Part shown: in pieces, positions 4,938-5,908 of the stretch
Position numbering within the stretch: the stretch's first letter is position 1
Layout: each line of letters begins with the position of its first letter
Assembly (NCBI GenBank): GCA_900316595.1
Contig: ONDN01000037.1
Coordinates: 1-5,908 of the forward strand
Reading direction: 5' to 3'
DNA: 5,908 bases
From: an uncultured Mycoplasmataceae bacterium
Lineage (GTDB): Bacteria; Bacillota_I; Bacilli_A; Mycoplasmatales; Mycoplasmoidaceae
Notes under the pieces: generated by a model
Database searches by the model: none
Told to the model about the DNA's origin: nothing
Seen by the model: only the letters and a program-made list of their open reading frames with translations
Position numbers and translations under genes: made by a program

Positions 4938-5908
4938 TTGCATTAACTTAGGATGTAGAGTTAATTTATTTGAAACAACCGCTATTACCGATAATTTGGT
5001 AAAAAGTGGTTTTATTTTTACAAAAGATTATAAAAAAGCAGATATTTGTATTATCAATACATGCACAGTTACTGCTAGAGCAGATCGCAAATGTCGAAAT
5101 ATTATTAATCGAGTACGTAAATATGTAGAAGTGTTGGTAATAATTGGTTGCTATAGTCAAATAAATACCAAATATGTAAGCTGTCATGGTGATATTGTTT
5201 TGGGCAATAAATATAAAAATATGTTGCCAAAATTAATAAATGATTTTTATAAAACTAAAAAACAGATTGTTAAAGTAGAAAATTTATCACAAGATAGAAA
5301 TTTTGAAGAATTACCTATTTATTCATTTTGCGAAAATACAAGAGCAATTGTTAAAATTCAAGATGGTTGTGATTTTATGTGTTCATACTGTTTAATTCCC
5401 TATGCTAGAGGGCGTCAACGATCATTAAATCACAATAAAATTTTAAAGATAATTGAAGATTTAGTTGATAAAAAATTTTATGAAATTGTATTAACAGGAG
5501 TTAATACAGCGGGCTATAAAGATATTGATTATAGTTTCTATGATTTATTGAAAGATATCAATAAACTTTCAGGTAATTTTAGGGTCCGAATTTCTTCAAT
5601 CGAACCATTTCAGATCAATAAAAAAATAATTGATTTAATTACAACTAATAAAAATCGTTGAGTACAAGAATTTCATTTATGTTTACAATCAGCTGATGAT
5701 AAAATATTGAAAGCCATGAATCGTAAATATTCAATAAAAGATTTTTACAATCTATGCAAATATATCCGCTCTAAAAATCCTTTGGCAAGTATTACAACTG
5801 ATTATATTGTTGGCTACAATAATGAAACTGATACAATTTTTAATAATTGTCTTAAAAATTTAAAAAAAATTAATTTTGCTTTTATGAATATCTTTCCTTA
5901 TTCCATAA
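4906..5908 (+). CDS. mtaB: tRNA t6A37 methylthiotransferase MtaB (partial, runs off the end)
   Basis: MtaB is a radical-SAM enzyme with two 4Fe-4S clusters that adds a methylthio group to t6A at position 37 of tRNAs reading ANN codons. The first 334 residues are visible. The N-terminal cluster cysteines are Cys17 (NLGCRVN), Cys53 (NTCTVT) and Cys82 (GCYSQ). The radical-SAM CxxxCxxC is at Cys155, Cys159 and Cys162 (GCDFMCSYC). After TGA 5659 (Trp252) the family blocks HLCLQSADDKILKAMNRKYS and FMNIFPYSI continue, so the gene is not truncated there. LGC(K/R)VNxxET favours MtaB over MiaB (YGCQMN) or RimO. The usual GFPGET is GYNNET here. The TRAM domain would lie beyond the window. The start is uncertain: ATG 4906 or ATG 4912, both inside the preceding gene and neither with a clear Shine-Dalgarno. 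Apparent stop letters at 5906-5908 are out of frame. Confidence 0.92.

Noticed and set aside
4966..5187. Reverse-strand open frame of 73 residues
   Set aside because: It lies opposite the conserved N-terminal domain of mtaB and resembles no protein; it is a shadow frame.
5862..5869. Eight-A run near the end of mtaB as a second frameshift site
   Set aside because: The frame is intact through it (NLKKINFAFMN, then IFPYS), matching the family; eight A's in holB at 1526-1533 are likewise in frame.
1..5908. Mobile element, CRISPR array, tRNA or rRNA gene, or defence island
   Set aside because: No transposase or integrase motif, regular spaced repeats, tRNA cloverleaf or rRNA signature was seen, and coding sequence fills nearly the whole window.

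Overview
The window looks like a stretch of a small, AT-rich mollicute (Mycoplasma/Ureaplasma-type) chromosome. Eight in-frame TGA codons fall inside otherwise continuous genes (elongation factor P, NusB, a membrane protein and a radical-SAM tRNA methylthiotransferase). Reading them as tryptophan restores full-length proteins with the expected family C-termini, so UGA = Trp (translation table 4) is effectively shown by the sequence. All genes lie on the + strand, and most neighbours abut or overlap.

Layout. Bases 1-2945 hold the end of serS (seryl-tRNA synthetase), tmk (thymidylate kinase), holB (DNA polymerase III delta-prime) and mnmE (tRNA U34 modification GTPase). From memory this is the order of Mycoplasma genitalium MG005-MG008. 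A 58-base gap follows (2946-3003), the only real intergenic space in the window. It holds an 8-bp inverted repeat, a perfect TATAAT box and the strongest Shine-Dalgarno sequence here. A second cluster then runs to the end: efp, a 99-residue Asp23/Gls24-like protein, nusB, an unrecognised four-helix membrane protein with a long charged tail, and mtaB, which leaves the window unfinished. No tRNA or rRNA gene, CRISPR array, insertion sequence or other mobile element was seen, and no stretch over 300 bases lacks a gene.

Functionally the window is housekeeping. One theme is translation fidelity and speed: SerRS, MnmE at the tRNA wobble base, MtaB at tRNA position 37, and EF-P at proline stalls. 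The others are dTTP supply and replication (Tmk, HolB) and transcription elongation/termination control (NusB).

The most notable anomaly is a one-base frameshift in tmk. A run of nine A's (444-452) puts a stop after 91 residues, whereas eight A's would give a normal 210-residue kinase. It may be a sequencing error, a real lesion, or a lesion tolerated through slippage on the A-tract. Lesser points are an EF-P whose usual modified-lysine position is methionine, an 11-bp perfect inverted repeat inside nusB, a changed motif in MtaB, and the unknown membrane protein. I found no evidence of a new multi-gene system such as a defence or secretion island.
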